Made by a program: the position numbers and the translations under genes. This document shows, in pieces, positions 63,863 to 64,000 of a DNA stretch of 64,000 nt. Origin of the DNA: Bradyrhizobium septentrionale. GTDB taxonomy: Bacteria; Pseudomonadota; Alphaproteobacteria; Rhizobiales; Xanthobacteraceae. How positions within the stretch are numbered: position 1 is the stretch's first letter; each line of letters starts with the position of its first letter. The notes under the pieces are model-generated. The model did no database searches and was not told the DNA's origin. It saw only the letters and a program-made list of their open reading frames with translations. The stretch spans positions 3,428,501 through 3,492,500 of the forward strand of contig NZ_CP088285.1 in NCBI RefSeq assembly GCF_011516645.4, in the 5' to 3' direction.

Positions 63863-64000
63863 TCAGCCCTGATACAGGTCCTTGTCACGCGCCTTCTGGA
63901 TCGCGAGCGCGGCCATCAGGTCGAGCATCGGGGTCGAGAGATCAGCAGCGCGGGCAAACGCCCCCGGTGCGCGCACCAGCACGTCGATCTCCATGGCGCG
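63863..64000 (-). CDS. 2-dehydropantoate 2-reductase-like, C-terminal end (partial)
   Basis: The last 45 residues read RAMEIDVLVRAPGAFARA, then TPMLDLMAALAIQKARDKDLYQ, and stop at 63863. E-I-D followed by the helical T-P-x-x-D-x-x segment is the ApbA_C end of PanE-like proteins. It is the upstream gene of the SDR on this strand and may be co-transcribed with it. The rest lies outside the window. Confidence 0.7.
   Translation of the reverse strand, partial: RAMEIDVLVRAPGAFARAADLSTPMLDLMAALAIQKARDKDLYQG

Overview
The window looks like a chromosomal segment of a Bradyrhizobium-type alphaproteobacterium. The evidence is very GC-rich codon usage with strong G/C third positions, many acyl-CoA and aromatic-acid catabolic genes, solute-binding proteins, a cyo-type quinol oxidase, and the dispersed hairpin repeats typical of that genus. 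The genus is inferred from pattern recognition; no database search was run.

Layout. (1) 1-6.4 kb: the 5' part of cyoA divergent from an MFS carrier across a 23-bp perfect palindrome, then an outer-membrane protein, a small secreted protein, a cytochrome c, an M48 metalloprotease lipoprotein and a nuclease-fold protein with an altered active site. (2) 6.9-14.4 kb: one giant cysteine-free surface/secreted protein (about 2507 aa) made of two duplicated glycine-rich modules, a tandem array of seven 104-residue Ig-like repeats in exact 312-bp phase, and an unusual C-terminus with no autotransporter barrel. (3) 14.6-28.6 kb: acyl-CoA metabolism (binding protein, enoyl-CoA hydratases, ADP-forming acyl-CoA synthetase, an acyl-CoA dehydrogenase pair), a lactonase-like metallohydrolase, SDR, GlsB, a frameshifted YidB protein, ketopantoate reductase and small secreted proteins. 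(4) 28.8-36.5 kb: LuxR-type regulator, TetR-adh operon divergent from a frame-broken Baeyer-Villiger-type monooxygenase over a clear 10-8-10 operator, LysR, metallohydrolase and alpha/beta hydrolase. (5) 36.6-40.2 kb: tRNA-Arg(CCT), a possible gene remnant, and a less GC-rich islet of LysR, AAHS-type carrier and cytochrome b561. (6) 40.5-47.4 kb: DUF485-ActP-fumarylacetoacetase-small membrane protein, then AraC divergent from enoyl-CoA hydratase and CoA-transferase. (7) 47.5-52.4 kb: a compact decaprenylphosphoryl-D-arabinose type pathway: UbiA/DPPR synthase with a fused degenerate HAD domain, DprE1, DprE2, and a convergent GT87 glycosyltransferase. (8) 52.5-64 kb: TPR protein, S9 peptidase, a 1-kb mosaic of structured repeats, an uncharacterised protein, aspartate ammonia-lyase, a RoxA-like di-heme protein, hydrolase, a frame-broken racemase, SDR and the end of a second ketopantoate reductase-like gene.

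The most interesting points are the D-arabinose donor cluster with its associated GT-C transferase, related to the mycobacterial arabinan pathway and to Azorhizobium Nod-factor arabinosylation; the giant repeat protein; and the long-range structured repeat near 56.1 kb. Three otherwise well-conserved genes (YidB, monooxygenase, racemase) each carry a single-nucleotide frame break. These are either real decay or sequence errors and should be checked in the reads.
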